A stretch of 64,000 nt of DNA. Source: Halomicrococcus gelatinilyticus (lineage in GTDB: Archaea; Halobacteriota; Halobacteria; Halobacteriales; Haladaptataceae). Position 1 is the stretch's first letter; every line of letters starts with the position of its first letter. This document shows positions 17,162 to 27,638 of this stretch, piece by piece. Below the pieces are notes generated by a model that saw only the letters and a program-made list of their open reading frames with translations, did no database searches and had not been told where the DNA came from. Both the position numbers and the translations under genes were made by a program. Location: positions 1,860,001 to 1,924,000 of the forward strand of contig CP100465.1 of the NCBI GenBank assembly GCA_024227995.1. The letters are read 5' to 3'.

Positions 17162-17824
17162 TCAGTCGTCGGTCGCGCCGAGGACGGCCTCGGTGACCTC
17201 GGCGGCGAGACGTGCGAGGCCGTTCAGCAGGTGCAGCGAGACGAGGGTCGTCACCGCGCCGACGGCGGCCGCGCCGAGCGCCTCCCGGAACGTGTCGACG
17301 GCCATCCTGCCGTTCTCGAACGGGCCGACCGACAGCGTGCCGACCTGGACGTCGACGTAGAAGGCGGTCGAGTAGGTCAGCGGGGCGGCGAGCAGCGACA
17401 GCGAGAGCGACAGCAGGGCGACGAGGGCGACGAACGCGGCGACCCCGAAGACGAACCGCCCGAGGAGGTAGCCGACGTCGACCCAGGTCCGCGCGTCGGT
17501 GACGAGACGCTTCACGGCCGTGGTGATGCCGCCCGAGGTGTCGGGCGACCGCGACGGAACCGACGTACCGAGCAGTCGGTTCGCCAGCCTGGCCTCGACG
17601 GTCGCGAGGACGGTCGCCCCCGCCAGCGTCGCCAGCAGGACGGGGATGCCGAACCAGGTGATGGCGAGGCCGACGCCGAGCGAGAAGCCGACGGTCAGCG
17701 CGACGAAGTACGCCGTCCCGAGCGGGAACGACAGCAGGAGGTACAGCAGGTTCCGGTACGTCTGTGGGCGGACGGCGACGCCGACGAACGACGTCGCGGC
17801 GTCGCGCAGTGAGGTGGTCGTCAT
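17162..17824 (-). CDS. Sensor-domain membrane protein
   Basis: The 220-residue protein starts with VRPQTYRNLLYLLLSFPLGTAYFVALTVGFSLGVGLAITWFGIPVL, the first half of the putative sensor domain (PF13796) usually found at the N-terminus of membrane kinases. A cytoplasmic segment and two further hydrophobic pairs follow, ending SLHLLNGLARLAAEVTEAVLG. No kinase domain is attached. It is the paralogue of the protein at 19110-19877. The ATG at 17824 is the first one in frame that begins with family-like sequence. Ligand unknown. Confidence 0.8.
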   Translation of the reverse strand: MTTTSLRDAATSFVGVAVRPQTYRNLLYLLLSFPLGTAYFVALTVGFSLGVGLAITWFGIPVLLATLAGATVLATVEARLANRLLGTSVPSRSPDTSGGITTAVKRLVTDARTWVDVGYLLGRFVFGVAAFVALVALLSLSLSLLAAPLTYSTAFYVDVQVGTLSVGPFENGRMAVDTFREALGAAAVGAVTTLVSLHLLNGLARLAAEVTEAVLGATDD

Positions 17825-17979
17825 GGTCGTCTTCGCTCGATGCGTCGAACGCACACCTGTTAAACCGGGACCGCGCGTCGCTGAGCGGGCGAACGCGGAC
17901 AACATTTTTGTACTAGAACGGTGAGGGGTCGCCGCTCGGCGGCGCTCCCGGACGCGCCGGTGGCGGACCCCGGCCGGCG

Positions 17980-18246
17980 CTACCGCAGCGACCAGAGGAT
18001 GGCGACGAGACCGACGTTGTAGGCGGTGACGACGCCCAGCAGGGTCTGGCCGTCGGACCACGTCATCGCCGGGGCGAGCAGTTCCGTGAGGACGAAGGGG
18101 ATGGCGGTGAAGCAGGCGATGCCGACCGCGAGGTAGAGCATGGGCTTGCTCCCGTTGCGCCGGTAGCCGCGGTACGCCTGGTAGGCGACGAACAGACCGA
18201 GCGCGGCGGTGAGGCCGGCGGCGACTGTGACTGTGTCAGGGGTCAT
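17980..18246 (-). CDS. DUF7521-type small membrane protein (second of pair)
   Basis: The 88-residue product has three predicted helices: VTVAAGLTAALGLFVAYQAYRGYRR, PMLYLAVGIACFTAIPFVLTEL and LLGVVTAYNVGLVAILWSL. The YRGYRRNGSKPMLYLAVG segment is characteristic of haloarchaeal DUF7521 proteins that are found in pairs after an HTH gene. It overlaps the end of the preceding paralogue by 11 nt, so the two are co-translated. Function unknown; the context suggests a membrane partner of the HTH protein. Confidence 0.75.
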   Translation of the reverse strand: MTPDTVTVAAGLTAALGLFVAYQAYRGYRRNGSKPMLYLAVGIACFTAIPFVLTELLAPAMTWSDGQTLLGVVTAYNVGLVAILWSLR

Positions 18247-18553
18247 ACATGGCGTACAGGATGGCCGAAAGGCCGAGCAGTTCGAAGACGGTCGTGGCGA
18301 GCGACCGCGCGCCTGGCGTCGCGTCGGTGAAGGTCGGCAGCAGGAACCGGAGGACGGTCGGGGCGGTAACCAGCAGCGCCAGGCCGACGCCGAGATACAG
18401 CATCAGGCGGGTGCCGTCGCGCCGGTAGCCGGAAACGAGTCGGTAGACGACGGCCAGCGATAGCACGACGGCGAGCAGCATTCCGGCGATGGCCAAGCTG
18501 ACCACCGTCTCGGAGCCACCGGCCGCGGTCTGTAGCGGGGCGAGCGCCGTCAT
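18236..18553 (-). CDS. DUF7521-type small membrane protein (first of pair)
   Basis: The 105-residue product is a paralogue of the next gene, with VSLAIAGMLLAVVLSLAVVYRLVSGYRRDGTRLMLYLGVGLALL and further helices at the C-terminus. Its ATG overlaps the stop of the HTH gene by four bases (18550-18553). The longer upstream frame lies inside the HTH gene in another frame and was not used. Together with the HTH gene and the following paralogue it forms a compact three-gene operon. Confidence 0.78.
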   Translation of the reverse strand: MTALAPLQTAAGGSETVVSLAIAGMLLAVVLSLAVVYRLVSGYRRDGTRLMLYLGVGLALLVTAPTVLRFLLPTFTDATPGARSLATTVFELLGLSAILYAMYDP

Positions 18554-18891
18554 CCTTTGAACCCCTCGTAGAGCTTGGTGAACCGGTCGGCCGGGTCCTC
18601 CGTCCGGTCGACCTCCAGCTGGAATCCGTCGGTGGTCACCTCGACGGTGGCGCGCTGGAGACACGCGGAGTACACCTCGTGGTGGTGGCCGTCCGGGTCG
18701 AGGCGCTGCTCGGCTTCGAGCAGTCGCTGGTCCTTCAGCCGCTCGATGCGCCGGTAGACGGTCGACGGCGACGCGTCGCAGGCGTCCGCGAGCGCGTCCG
18801 CGGCCATCGGCTCCTCGTGCGTCTCGACGAGTATCGTCCGCGCGTACTCGTCGTCCAGCAGTTCGAGCAGTTCGGCGACGTCGTCGCTCAT
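18550..18891 (-). CDS. Winged-helix HTH regulator of a DUF7521 operon
   Basis: The 113-residue protein has an ArsR-like winged HTH: VAELLELLDDEYARTILVET, then AADALADACDASPSTVYRRIERLKDQRLLE, followed by a beta-wing with VYSACLQRATVEVTTDGFQLEV. It leads an operon with two DUF7521-type membrane proteins, an arrangement common in haloarchaea, where it probably controls its own transcription in response to a membrane signal. The ATG at 18891 gives the family-like start; the frame upstream is arginine-rich and unlikely. No ligand or metal site is seen. Confidence 0.82.
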   Translation of the reverse strand: MSDDVAELLELLDDEYARTILVETHEEPMAADALADACDASPSTVYRRIERLKDQRLLEAEQRLDPDGHHHEVYSACLQRATVEVTTDGFQLEVDRTEDPADRFTKLYEGFKG

Positions 18892-19109
18892 CGCGACTCC
18901 CTCCCGTCGCCGTCGGAAGCGAGCCGGCGTCGTTCGCTCCCGGACTCGAACGTACATTCCATCGCCGTCCGTCGCCAGCTTCGCACGGCCGCCAGTTAAA
19001 GGGTCTCGGATGCTCGTCGACCGTGCGACTTGCCGATAGTTTTAAGTAATCTATCTGTTCGCATCAGTATCTTTAACTGGTCGGGCAGGGAGACTTTCGG
19101 ATATCGAAG

Positions 19110-19877
19110 ATGGTCTCCCAGCGCCGCGACTCGGTCCTGCCCTTCCTCCGGACGGCCCTCGGAGTGCCGTTCCGACTCCAGACGTACCGCAACCTGCTGT
19201 ACCTCGCGCTCGCCTTCCCACTCGGGCTACTGTACTTCGTCCTCCTGTCGGTGGGCCTCTCGCTCGGCGTCGGCCTCGCCATCACCGTCGTCGGCGTGCC
19301 GCTGTTCCTGGCGGTCCTGGCGCTCGCGACCGGACTCGCGGCCGTCGAGCGCGAACTCACCGCGCTGCTGCTCGGCGTCGACATCGAGTCTGACGGCTCG
19401 CCGGTGCTCGGCCCGACGGACGCCGACTCGACGCTCGACTCGCTGGTCGAACGCGCGAAGCGACTGGTGACCGACCTCGGGACGTGGAAGGCGGTCGTCT
19501 ACCTCGGTTCGAAGCTCTTCCTCGGCGTCGCGTCGTTCGTCCTCATCATGACGCTGCTGACGACGGCGACGAGCATGCTCGTGGTCCCGTTCGTCTACGA
19601 CCAGCCGGGCGTGTACGTCGGTTTCGTGACCGACGCCCCCATCGAACTCCACCCGACGCTGTACGTCGCCTGGCGGCAACTTCTCGTCGGCGTCGACACG
19701 GTCGTCCACGTCGGCTCGTGGCAGGTCACGACGCTCTCGCAGGCGCTCGCGGTCGCCGCGGTCGGCGTCGGCCTCGGCGTCCTCTCGCTGCACCTCCTGA
19801 ACGGCCTCGCGCGGGTCTCCGCCTGGTACACTCGATACATGCTCGGGACCAGCACCCCGACGCCTGACCCCCACTAG
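19110..19877 (+). CDS. Sensor-domain membrane protein (paralogue)
   Basis: The 255-residue product begins like the protein at 17162-17824 (FRLQTYRNLLYLALAFPLGLLYFVLLSVGLSLGVGLAITVVGVPLF) and ends with the same LSLHLLNGLARVSAW pattern, so the two are paralogues flanking the HTH/DUF7521 operon. About five hydrophobic stretches are visible. The conserved sensor domain is not fused to a kinase. A TTTTAAGTAATC element near 19038 and a CTTTAACTGG element near 19071 are candidate promoters. I infer membrane sensing or scaffolding, with no ligand visible. Confidence 0.82.
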   Translation: MVSQRRDSVLPFLRTALGVPFRLQTYRNLLYLALAFPLGLLYFVLLSVGLSLGVGLAITVVGVPLFLAVLALATGLAAVERELTALLLGVDIESDGSPVLGPTDADSTLDSLVERAKRLVTDLGTWKAVVYLGSKLFLGVASFVLIMTLLTTATSMLVVPFVYDQPGVYVGFVTDAPIELHPTLYVAWRQLLVGVDTVVHVGSWQVTTLSQALAVAAVGVGLGVLSLHLLNGLARVSAWYTRYMLGTSTPTPDPH

Positions 19878-19924
19878 AAACCGGATTCCGTAACGGCTAC
19901 CACGTTCGCGTCCCTTCGAGGCCC

Positions 19925-20194
19925 ATGGACGACGCGCTGGCAGCGCTCGCGGAGCAGGACGGCTGGCAGGCCGAGGAGTTCGCCGCTCGCGTCCACTACC
20001 AGGGCGCCGACGACCACTACAGCATCGAGTACTACCACCCCAGCGAGTGCGTGCTCTACTGGAAGGTGAAAGGCGACGGCACGACCGCGGTCCCGGTCGG
20101 CCGCGACACGGTGCCGACGCCGCTGCGCGAACGCGTGCGGCAGGACCTGGCGGCCGCCGACGTCGACCCGGCCGTCGAGGACCGCACGCTGTGA
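19925..20194 (+). CDS. Small conserved haloarchaeal protein, unknown function
   Basis: The 89-residue soluble protein (DALAALAEQDGWQAEEFAARVHYQG, then IEYYHPSECVLYWKVKGDG) has the acidic composition and codon pattern of a real haloarchaeal gene. It ends with a short helix rich in acidic residues. I recognise it as a conserved haloarchaeal hypothetical protein but cannot assign a domain. It follows the sensor-domain gene by 47 nt in the same direction and may be co-transcribed with it. Confidence 0.65.
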   Translation: MDDALAALAEQDGWQAEEFAARVHYQGADDHYSIEYYHPSECVLYWKVKGDGTTAVPVGRDTVPTPLRERVRQDLAAADVDPAVEDRTL

Positions 20195-20335
20195 CACGAC
20201 GCTGAGGGTTTGCCAGTCCCATCCCGGTGAACCGCCGTCGCTGACGCCGTTGGAGGCGGTCGATTCGTCTCCTAGAGCTGAGTATTTCGATTCGTAGGAA
20301 ACTCTTATCAACGCGGCGTCGTCTCTGTGTGTGTA

Positions 20336-22297
<1,962 letters not shown>

Positions 22298-22320
22298 CCG
22301 CCATCGGCTGTCTGACGGAC

Positions 22321-22896
22321 TCAGCGCCGTCCGCGGTGGTACGGCTGGCCGCTCTTGTCCCGCTGGAGGTCGCACTGTCGCGCTATCGCACGGTCGATGC
22401 GCCGCTCGTACGCCCGGAGCTCGTTCTCGTTGCGCCCCCACCGACCGCGCGACTGCCGGGTGGATTCGAGCCGCCCCCCGTACCGCGGCACCTCCTCGCG
22501 TTGCTCGCCGCCCTCACGTTCCTCCTGCCGCTCGCCCTCGCGTCGCTCCGTTCGCGCCTCGTCCTCGCCCCTGTCGGTTTCGTCCCCGCCGCTGTCGGTC
22601 GTCTCCAGGCGCGCCCGCTCGGTTCCACCGGGACCCGACGGTCGTCCCTGCCCGCTGCCGCTCTCGACGCCGCTCACGTAGCGGTCGCCGTAGGTCTCCG
22701 ACGCCTGGCCGTACCCCGACCGCTGCTGGGACCGGCCGACGGGCCGGTCCGACGTCCCGCCGCGTTCCGGTTCGCGCTCGCGTTCCCACGTGCTGCCCGC
22801 TCGAAGCGTCCGTTCCTCGCGCTCTCCGGTCCGTTCCTCCGCCGTTCGTTCTTCGGCTCGCTCCTCGTGTTCCTCGGTGTCGTCTTCGGGTGCCAT
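22321..22896 (-). CDS. Highly charged, low-complexity protein of unknown function
   Basis: The 191-residue product is almost entirely Glu, Arg, Gly, Ser and Thr (APEDDTEEHEERAEERTAEER at the start, then RGGTSDRPVGRSQQRSGYGQ). It ends with a more helix-like segment, NENELRAYERRIDRAIARQCDLQRDKSGQPYHRGRR. It lacks hydrophobic core and is probably disordered. The start ATG and the acidic beginning look genuine, and the C-terminal segment may be the conserved part. I do not recognise a family, and noncoding sequence cannot be excluded. Confidence 0.5.
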   Translation of the reverse strand: MAPEDDTEEHEERAEERTAEERTGEREERTLRAGSTWEREREPERGGTSDRPVGRSQQRSGYGQASETYGDRYVSGVESGSGQGRPSGPGGTERARLETTDSGGDETDRGEDEARTERREGERQEEREGGEQREEVPRYGGRLESTRQSRGRWGRNENELRAYERRIDRAIARQCDLQRDKSGQPYHRGRR

Positions 22897-23131
22897 GGTT
22901 CGCCCCGTCCTACTCGAAATTGGCGAATAAACCGCGTTGACCGTTCAGACCGTTCGCAGCCCTCGTCGCGGCGTTACCCTCGTCACGGCGGTGCCGGTGC
23001 CGTCGCTCGTCGACGTAACGACGAGTTACCGCTACACGCGAACGGGGCGGCGCGTCCCCCGGTTGCGACCGACGGGGTGTGGACCTCGTCGGGGGTCTCG
23101 CACGGCACGAGCGCGCGTCGTCCGGGCCCGG

Positions 23132-23968
23132 TCACGAACGCCGGGCGGTCGACCGGCCGTCCGGGGCGTCGAGGCGGTCGACGCCGCGGTCGGCAAGCCA
23201 GCGCAGCGCCCCGCGGACGGCGTCCGTGTCGGGGACGTGGTAGTCGGCCGCGGTCTCCGATTCGCGCCCCACCGCGACGCCGAACCCCGCGTCCGGGAGC
23301 GCGCGGAAGGCGTCCTCGTCGGTGCGGTCGTCGCCGACGTACAGCGCCGACCACGCCTCGTCGTCGGGTACCAGACGGTCGTAGAGCCAGCGCGTCGCCC
23401 GACCCTTGTCCCAGTCGACGTCGGGTCGCAGCTCCAGGACCGCCTTGCCCGTCGTCACGCGGACGTCGTCGACGTCCGCCACGGCGGTCCGGACGGCCCG
23501 TTCCACCGCCGGCACGGCCTCGTCCGGCGCGAGGCGGTAGTGGACCGAGGCGGTCACGCCCTTGTCCTCGACGAACGCCCCGTCGACGTCCGCCAGTTGC
23601 GCGTCGACGTCCGCGACGACCCGTTCGATGGTCGCCCGGAAGTCGCTCCCGACGGGGTAGCGGGTCTCGTCGTCGACCCGGAGTTCGAGGCCGTGGTTGC
23701 CGGCGTAGGCCAGCCCCTCGACGTCGACGCGGTCGCGGAGGTCCGCGAGACCGCGGCCGCTGACGACGCCGACCCGGACGCCGCGCGCGTCCCGGAGGTC
23801 CGCGAGCACGTCGCCGGTGGCTTCCGGGAGCGCCACCGCGTCGGGACGGTCCGCGATGGGCGCGAGCGTACCGTCGAAGTCCAGCAGCACGAGCAGGCCG
23901 TCGACGCCCTGCAGGCGCTCGGCGAGCGCGTCGCGTTGCTCGTCGAACGGAATCGGTTCGCCGGTCAT
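23132..23968 (-). CDS. otsB: Trehalose-6-phosphate phosphatase
   Basis: The 278-residue protein is a HAD-type trehalose phosphatase. The nucleophile motif LLDFDGTLAPIADRP lies at about residues 28-42 with Asp30 and Asp32. The cap region contains NHGLE, and the motif III/IV region is DWDKGRATRW followed by VGDDRTDEDAFRAL. It converts trehalose 6-phosphate to trehalose, a compatible solute. Its ATG overlaps the stop of otsA by four bases, so both are translated from one message and act in sequence. The C-terminus (DRLDAPDGRSTARRS) extends slightly beyond the fold. Confidence 0.93.
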   Translation of the reverse strand: MTGEPIPFDEQRDALAERLQGVDGLLVLLDFDGTLAPIADRPDAVALPEATGDVLADLRDARGVRVGVVSGRGLADLRDRVDVEGLAYAGNHGLELRVDDETRYPVGSDFRATIERVVADVDAQLADVDGAFVEDKGVTASVHYRLAPDEAVPAVERAVRTAVADVDDVRVTTGKAVLELRPDVDWDKGRATRWLYDRLVPDDEAWSALYVGDDRTDEDAFRALPDAGFGVAVGRESETAADYHVPDTDAVRGALRWLADRGVDRLDAPDGRSTARRS

Positions 23969-25473
23969 CGTCCCCGCGGCGGCGCGGCGGCCCGCTCGCG
24001 TCCGCGCTGGATGGCCTTCACCGTGCGGAACTGGGCGGCCAGCCACGCGTAGACGTCGTCGGCGTGGACCTGCCGCTTCAGCTCGCCCATCCGGCGCTCG
24101 CGCTCGTCCGCGGGTAGCTGCAGCCCCCGCTCGATGGCGTCGGCGACCCCGTCGGTGTCGCGCGGGTGGATCGTCAGCACCTCGTCGCCGAGCTTCTCGC
24201 TGGCGCCGGCGAGTTCGCTCAGCAGTAGCACGCCGGGGTCGTCGACCTGCGAGGCGACGTACTCCTTCGCCACGAGGTTCATCCCGTCGCGGAGCGCGCT
24301 GACGAGACAGAGGTCCGCCTCGCGGTACAGCGCGGCCAGCCCCTCCTGCGGGAGGTGGTCCTCAACGTAGACGATGGGCCGCCAGTCGTCCGTGCCGAAC
24401 CGGTCGTTGACCCGCGCTACCTCCCCGCGGACCTCGTCCTGCAGGCGCTGGTAGGCCGGGATGCGGGTCCGGCTCTCGCTGGCTTTCTGGACGTACGTGA
24501 GTTCGCCGCGCCACTCCGGCCGCGTCTCCCAGAGGCGTTCGAGCGCGGCGAGGCGCTCCGGGATGCCCTTCGTGTAGTCGAGGCGCTCGACGCCGAGCGC
24601 GACGCGAGTGCCGTCCAGGCCGTGGCTGTCGCGGAACGACCGCCAGAACTCCGCCGCCGCCGCCGACCGGGCGAGGTCGCGCCGGTGGTCGGCGTCGACG
24701 CCGAGCGGGAACGGCCGGACGAACGTCCGGTGGCCGTCGTAGACGACGCTGCGCGTCGCCCGGTCGACGGTCGCGCCCGACAGCGCGGCAGCACAGTCGA
24801 GGAAGTTCCGGCAGTACCTGTCGGTGTGGACGCCGAGCAGGTCGTTGCCGAGCAGCCCCTCCAGCAGCTGTTCGTACTGCGGTGCGGCCTGGAACGCGTC
24901 CCGGGGCGGCCACGGGACGTGCCAGAACTGCATACAGAAGGCGTCTGGTCGCTGCTCGCGCACAAGCTCCGGGGCCAGCGCGAGGTGGTAGTCCTGGAAC
25001 CACACGATCGGGTCGTCGCCGGCCTCCGCCGAGACGGCGTCGGCGAACGACCGGTTGGCCGCCTGGTAGTGCTCCCAGAACTCTCCTTTCGCGTTCACCT
25101 TCGCGGTGTCGAGGTGACAGACCGGCCACAGCACCTGGTTGCTGTAGCCGTAGTAGTAGCCGTCGACCCGCTCGTCCGACAGCGGAACGCGCCGGAGGGT
25201 GTAGGCGGGCGACTCGGGCGGCACGCCGACGCGACCCGCCTCGTCGGACGTCACGTCGTCGGCGTCGCCGCTCGCCCACGCGACCCACGTCCCGCCGACC
25301 GACTGCATCACCGGGTCGAGTGCCGAGGTCAGTCCGCCGGCGGGGCAGCTGACGGACACCTCGCCATCGTCGTCGTACTCGTGACTGTACGGTTCACGAT
25401 TCGATACGACCACGAGATTGCGGTCCTCCACCAGCGAGGACACGTCCTCGGGCGTCGGCGATTCCCCTGTCAT
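23965..25473 (-). CDS. otsA: Trehalose-6-phosphate synthase
   Basis: The 502-residue GT20 enzyme makes trehalose 6-phosphate from UDP- or other NDP-glucose and glucose 6-phosphate. Landmarks are LVVVSNREPYSHEY near residue 24, ACPAGGLTSALDP-like CPAGGLTSALDPVMQ, IVWFQDYHLALAP, FWHVPWPPRDAF, ERLDYTKGIPERLAAL, and SALRDGMNLVAKEYVA at the C-terminal donor site. It is first in the otsA-otsB operon. The intergenic stretch 25474-25828 upstream shows no gene and presumably carries the promoter. Trehalose is a stress osmolyte in low-KCl haloarchaea. Confidence 0.95.
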   Translation of the reverse strand: MTGESPTPEDVSSLVEDRNLVVVSNREPYSHEYDDDGEVSVSCPAGGLTSALDPVMQSVGGTWVAWASGDADDVTSDEAGRVGVPPESPAYTLRRVPLSDERVDGYYYGYSNQVLWPVCHLDTAKVNAKGEFWEHYQAANRSFADAVSAEAGDDPIVWFQDYHLALAPELVREQRPDAFCMQFWHVPWPPRDAFQAAPQYEQLLEGLLGNDLLGVHTDRYCRNFLDCAAALSGATVDRATRSVVYDGHRTFVRPFPLGVDADHRRDLARSAAAAEFWRSFRDSHGLDGTRVALGVERLDYTKGIPERLAALERLWETRPEWRGELTYVQKASESRTRIPAYQRLQDEVRGEVARVNDRFGTDDWRPIVYVEDHLPQEGLAALYREADLCLVSALRDGMNLVAKEYVASQVDDPGVLLLSELAGASEKLGDEVLTIHPRDTDGVADAIERGLQLPADERERRMGELKRQVHADDVYAWLAAQFRTVKAIQRGRERAAAPPRGR

Positions 25474-25828
25474 AACTCTGTGGCCCGCGGGACCCTCCCC
25501 GCGGCACCGTGTACACCTCTCATCTGCTACCAGTGGTTCCCCGTTGCACCGAATAAGCGGGTCGCCCGTTCATCACAGTTTGAACGTCTGAACTGTCTTA
25601 CGGCCCAGATATCGGGTTTCAGGCTCGGCCTACCCGTCCGAAACGCCCCGTTACTCGGCGGCAGACCGCGGGCACGTCGGACGGTCGTCCCGCGCCTATC
25701 GATCGCAGCGCGAACCTGGCGCTGCACGACAGGGAACGTACCGGTCGGACGGAGAACAGTTCAGGGCGGCCGGTCACCCGCGGTGGCGCGACCGGCGTCG
25801 AAAGCATCGAAGAACGGAGGCGTACCGG
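25474..25828. other. Intergenic region upstream of otsA
   Basis: No convincing gene is found. The minus-strand side near 25474-25560 should hold the otsA promoter. The codon pattern and composition of the small frames present do not look like coding sequence. Confidence 0.45.
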
Positions 25829-26152
25829 TCAGAACGACTCGACGTCGGGGTCGTCGTCGTCGGGCGCGGACTGCTCGAACCCGCCGCGGTCGGAGTAGCG
25901 CTGGCGCCCGACCGCCTCGCTGTCGACCATGCCGACGATGGACTGGCGCACGTCGTCGGCCGACTCGTAGTCCTCGTTCAGCGGCCCGAGCACCGACCGG
26001 ACGGTCTCCGACCCGTTCTCCAGTTCTAACTCGTGGTCGCCGTACTCCTCGACGAGTTCGTCCGCCGACACCGGATACTCGTGTTCGTCGAGTTCGTCGC
26101 TCAACTCGCCGAGGTCGACCCCCAGCGTGCGGTCTCGTTTGTCCTCGGTCAT
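25829..26152 (-). CDS. DUF5789 family protein
   Basis: The 107-residue acidic protein matches the haloarchaeal DUF5789 / DUF2795 group: RTLGVDLGELSDELDEHEYPVSADELVEEYGDHELELENGSETVRSVLGPL, followed by YESADDVRQSIVGMVDSEAVGRQRYSDRGG. The core resembles a small helical domain found across haloarchaea. Function unknown. The ATG at 26152 was chosen because the upstream residues (MARRPYPSSGVGRYM) are not conserved. It is divergent from the creatininase-family gene at 26287, sharing a 134-nt promoter region. Confidence 0.85.
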   Translation of the reverse strand: MTEDKRDRTLGVDLGELSDELDEHEYPVSADELVEEYGDHELELENGSETVRSVLGPLNEDYESADDVRQSIVGMVDSEAVGRQRYSDRGGFEQSAPDDDDPDVESF

Positions 26153-26286
26153 GTACCGACCGACGCCGGACGACGGGTAAGGCCTTCTGGCCAACCGTTC
26201 TGTTTACAGCACTTCCTCGCTCCGTGCACCCTGCGGCCGGGTGCCGAGGCGGGGCTTACAAGATACTGCCGCCACTTCCGACGCGT

Positions 26287-27024
26287 ATGCACCTCTCGGA
26301 CGCGACGTGGACCGACGCCGACGACCTCGACACGGACCTCGCACTGCTGCCGGTCGGGAGCACCGAACAGCACGGTCCGCACGCGCCGCTGGCGACCGAC
26401 GCGCTGAACGCCGAGGCGGTCGCCGACGCGGGGGCGGCCGCCTACGACGGCGAGGTGGTCGTCGCGCCGCCGGTGACGGTCGGCGTCAGCGAGGAGCATC
26501 GCCAGTTCACCGGGACGCTGTGGGTCAGCCCGGACACCTTCCGGCGGTACGTCCGCGAGACGGTCGCCAGCCTCGCCCACCACGGCTGGGACCGCGTCGT
26601 GCTCGTCAACGGCCACGGCGGGAACGTGGCGGCACTGCGCGAGGTCGCGGGGACCATCACGCGCGACGACGACGCCTACGCCGTCCCGTTCACGTGGTTC
26701 GAGGCGGTCGGCGACCACGCCGGCGACATGGGCCACGCCGGCCCGCTGGAGACCGCCCTGCTGCGCCACGTCTACCCCGACCTCGTCCGCGAGGAGCGCG
26801 TCGACGAGGCTCGCGAGGGCGCCAGCGACGGCTGGGGGGAGTGGGTCTCGCACGCGAACCTCGCGGTCGACAGCGCGGAGTTCACGGAGAACGGCGTGGT
26901 CGGCGACCCGACGGCGGGCGACGAACGGCGCGGCGAGGAACTGCTCGACCTTGCGGGCGCGGCGCTGGCGGCGCTACTCGACGCGGTCGAATCGCGGGAC
27001 GTGCGCCTGCCCGACCACAGGTAG
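26287..27024 (+). CDS. Creatininase-family metallohydrolase (ArfB/MftE-like)
   Basis: The 245-residue protein has the family metal ligands in GSTEQHGPHAPLATD at about residues 24-38 (Glu27, His29, Asp38), LVNGHGGNVAAL near 110, and HAGPLETALL near 153. Members include creatininase, mycofactocin MftE, and the archaeal formamide hydrolase ArfB of riboflavin and F420 synthesis. In archaea ArfB activity is the most likely, but this cannot be fixed from the sequence alone. The start ATG lies just after an upstream GC-rich stretch with a short CTTACAAGATA element, giving a nearly leaderless message. Confidence 0.9.
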   Translation: MHLSDATWTDADDLDTDLALLPVGSTEQHGPHAPLATDALNAEAVADAGAAAYDGEVVVAPPVTVGVSEEHRQFTGTLWVSPDTFRRYVRETVASLAHHGWDRVVLVNGHGGNVAALREVAGTITRDDDAYAVPFTWFEAVGDHAGDMGHAGPLETALLRHVYPDLVREERVDEAREGASDGWGEWVSHANLAVDSAEFTENGVVGDPTAGDERRGEELLDLAGAALAALLDAVESRDVRLPDHR

Positions 27025-27060
27025 CGACCGTGTGAACGGGTCGCGACGGGCGCGACGTCC

Positions 27061-27543
27061 CTACGCTTCGGCGTCCGCCTCGTCGGCCTCGCCGTCGGTC
27101 GCGTCCGGTTCGTCTCCGGCGTCCGCGTCGTCGGCCGCTGGCTCCGGTTCGTCGTCGGCCTGCAGGTCCTCGAGCGCGCTCTTCAGGCTCGGGACCGTGC
27201 TCGCCAGTTCGCCGACCTGCTCGCGGGCGGCCTCGACGTCCTCGATGGCCGAGTCGAGCGCCGCGATCTCGGCCTCGAGGTCGTCGGCGTCGTCGAAGGC
27301 GTCGGCGCGCTCGCCCATCGCGAACCACTTCTTGGCGTCACGGAGGTGGTCGGCGGCGTCGGCGACGTCGAGCGCCGACCGGAGCGCGTTGAGCGTCCCG
27401 AGCGTGTTGTCGGCGTCGCTCTCCCACACGGCCTCGACGGCCGGGAGCTCCTCTCGCGCCGCGTCGAGGTGCTCCTCGACGTTCTCGCGGACCTCGCTGG
27501 CGGCCTCGCCGAACAGTTCGTCGTCGAAGGTCGATTGGCTCAT
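27061..27543 (-). CDS. DUF5790 family protein
   Basis: The 160-residue protein is a haloarchaeal DUF5790 member: STFDDELFGEAASEVRENVEEHLDAAREELPAVEAVWESDADNTLGTLNALRSALDV and HLRDAKKWFAMGERADAFDD. Then comes a coiled segment ending in an acidic tail (DDEPEPAADDADAGDEPDATDGEADEADAEA). It is soluble and probably helical. Function unknown. It ends 36 nt from the stop of the creatininase-family gene (convergent) and lies just after the MptD gene in the same direction. Confidence 0.85.
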   Translation of the reverse strand: MSQSTFDDELFGEAASEVRENVEEHLDAAREELPAVEAVWESDADNTLGTLNALRSALDVADAADHLRDAKKWFAMGERADAFDDADDLEAEIAALDSAIEDVEAAREQVGELASTVPSLKSALEDLQADDEPEPAADDADAGDEPDATDGEADEADAEA

Positions 27544-27638
27544 ACCCGTCACTTGGACGGCACGTGTTTTAAAGACCGGCCCGAAACCGGAAGTGAAATC
27601 GCGGTGCGGGGGGCGGCCTGTCGGCAGGAAATCGAAAG

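Noticed and set aside
16773-17360. Frame coding (AEAGWR)n across the 18-bp minisatellite
   Set aside because: It overlaps the end of the sensor-domain gene on the other strand, has no credible N-terminus, and its only content is the repeat.
24355-27024. 889-codon plus-strand frame ending in the creatininase-family sequence
   Set aside because: Only the last 245 codons (from 26287) are protein-like. The upstream part overlaps otsA and DUF5789 genes on the other strand.
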